NCBI RefSeq assembly: GCF_000633455.1
Contig: NZ_AYMG01000013.1
Coordinates: forward strand, 124,001-188,000
Length of the DNA stretch: 64,000 nucleotides
From: Pedobacter jeongneungensis
Lineage (GTDB): Bacteria > Bacteroidota > Bacteroidia > Sphingobacteriales > Sphingobacteriaceae
Direction of reading: 5' to 3'
Below the pieces are notes generated by a model, which did no database searches, was not told the origin of the DNA, and saw only the letters and a program-made list of their open reading frames with translations. Every line of letters starts with the position of its first letter. The stretch's first letter is position 1. Positions 63,444 to 64,000 of the stretch are shown here, one piece after another. The position numbers were made by a program, and so were the translations under genes.

Positions 63444-64000
63444 TTAAATGGTTTGTAAGTATAATTCCTGGAGATCGGCAGCACTGATTTCGCTGGCTTT
63501 TAACGTATGGATCAGTTCGCCCTGTTTCATAATACCGATATGCGAACCCACGTTTACCGCATTAAAAATATCATGCGTTGCCATTAAAATAGATTTGCCT
63601 TCTGCGGCCAGCTGTTTAACCAGTTGTGTAAATTCGGCCGTCGCTTTAGGATCCAGTCCGCTGGTGGGCTCATCCATTAAAATAATCTTAGCATTTTTGG
63701 CCAGTGCAATGGCGATGCCTACTTTTTGACGCATGCCTTTGCTAAAGCCCGATAAATGTTTGTTGTGAGCAGTTTCCTGTAAACCGCATTGATTTAAAAA
63801 ATTGATTAAACTTTGGTTATTATAGCTGAATCCGGCCAGCTTAGAAAAATAATCGAGGTTTTCGATGGCCGAAAGGTTTCCGTAAAGCATCACCACTTCG
63901 GGGATGTAGGCCAGGTGTTTGCGGCGTTCATCATCGTGTGAGGAAATTTCTTTGTTGTCGATTAAAATTTTTCCCGCACTGGGTTCGATAAAACCTAAGA
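63444..64000 (-). CDS. ABC transporter ATP-binding protein, partial at right edge
   Basis: The frame is open from 63444 to the window edge (at least 185 residues; the N-terminus with Walker A lies outside). The visible signature FSKGMRQKVGIAIALAK replaces the usual LSGGQ by FSKGM, as is common in ABC-2 exporters. Walker B is IILMDEPTSGLDP and the H-loop is ATHD. The C-terminus is short. The ATG inside the frame at 63896 is not the true start, because the sequence upstream (LGFIEPSAGKILIDNKEIS) is clearly ABC ATPase. It is the ATPase for the two DUF3526 permeases. Confidence 0.9.
   Translation of the reverse strand, partial: LGFIEPSAGKILIDNKEISSHDDERRKHLAYIPEVVMLYGNLSAIENLDYFSKLAGFSYNNQSLINFLNQCGLQETAHNKHLSGFSKGMRQKVGIAIALAKNAKIILMDEPTSGLDPKATAEFTQLVKQLAAEGKSILMATHDIFNAVNVGSHIGIMKQGELIHTLKASEISAADLQELYLQTI

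Overview
The window looks like chromosomal DNA of a Bacteroidota bacterium, most likely of the Sphingobacteriaceae (Pedobacter-like). The signs are a type IX secretion plug protein, many signal peptides ending in A-Q, Bacteroidota-type -7 boxes (TAnnTTTG) placed almost on the start codons, hardly any Shine-Dalgarno sequences, about 40% GC, and intergenic DNA full of dispersed palindromic and tandem repeats. Genus is inferred from gene content, not from a marker gene.

Layout. 0-6.5 kb: two small hypothetical genes, an EVE-domain protein, two secreted proteins of unknown role, a CPA-type cation/proton antiporter, an acyl-CoA thioesterase and a cytoplasmic GH13 alpha-amylase. 7.6-11.9 kb: a four-gene minus-strand operon (SUMF1-like protein, Tat-exported Gfo/Idh/MocA oxidoreductase, ApbE flavin transferase, hydroxypyruvate-isomerase-like TIM barrel) that looks like an exported sugar-oxidation module. 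12-16.9 kb: T9SS plug protein, ABC-F ATPase, and an Rrf2 regulator with an NAD(P)-binding oxidoreductase, each preceded by a copy of the same palindrome. 17-35 kb: mostly housekeeping and envelope genes: pyrD, a metallo-beta-lactamase-fold hydrolase, tRNA-Cys, a TrmH-family methyltransferase, a BamA/TamA-like outer membrane protein, a patatin-porin fusion, TspO, an M28 peptidase, an M16-like protein without zinc ligands, a LytTR regulator with a pseudoreceiver-HPt partner, and an RsbQ-like hydrolase. 35.7-37.8 kb: a secreted PHP-like protein.

The centrepiece is an 18-kb minus-strand operon, 56819 down to 38866. It encodes a two-protein iterative PKS of the Pfa/secondary-lipid type, a free ACP, an alpha/beta hydrolase, two UGT-like glycosyltransferases, two HxxxD acyltransferases and a small membrane protein. 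Protein A is tandem nitronate-monooxygenase-like enoyl reductase-KS-AT-ACP-ACP-KR. Protein B is KS-AT-DH-phosphopantetheinyl transferase. Together they hold a complete set for iterative chain building with their own ACP-activating enzyme. The tailoring genes suggest that the chain is glycosylated, perhaps twice, and then esterified, giving an acylated glycolipid. I do not recognise a described product. One acyltransferase gene is broken by a single in-frame TGA at the position where its paralogue has Trp.

56.8-58.1 kb is an AT-rich gap followed by 3.5 copies of a 186-bp repeat carrying hairpins. 58.1-64 kb is an operon with an ABC ATPase (cut by the window edge), a TonB-dependent siderophore-type receptor and two ABC-2 permeases.
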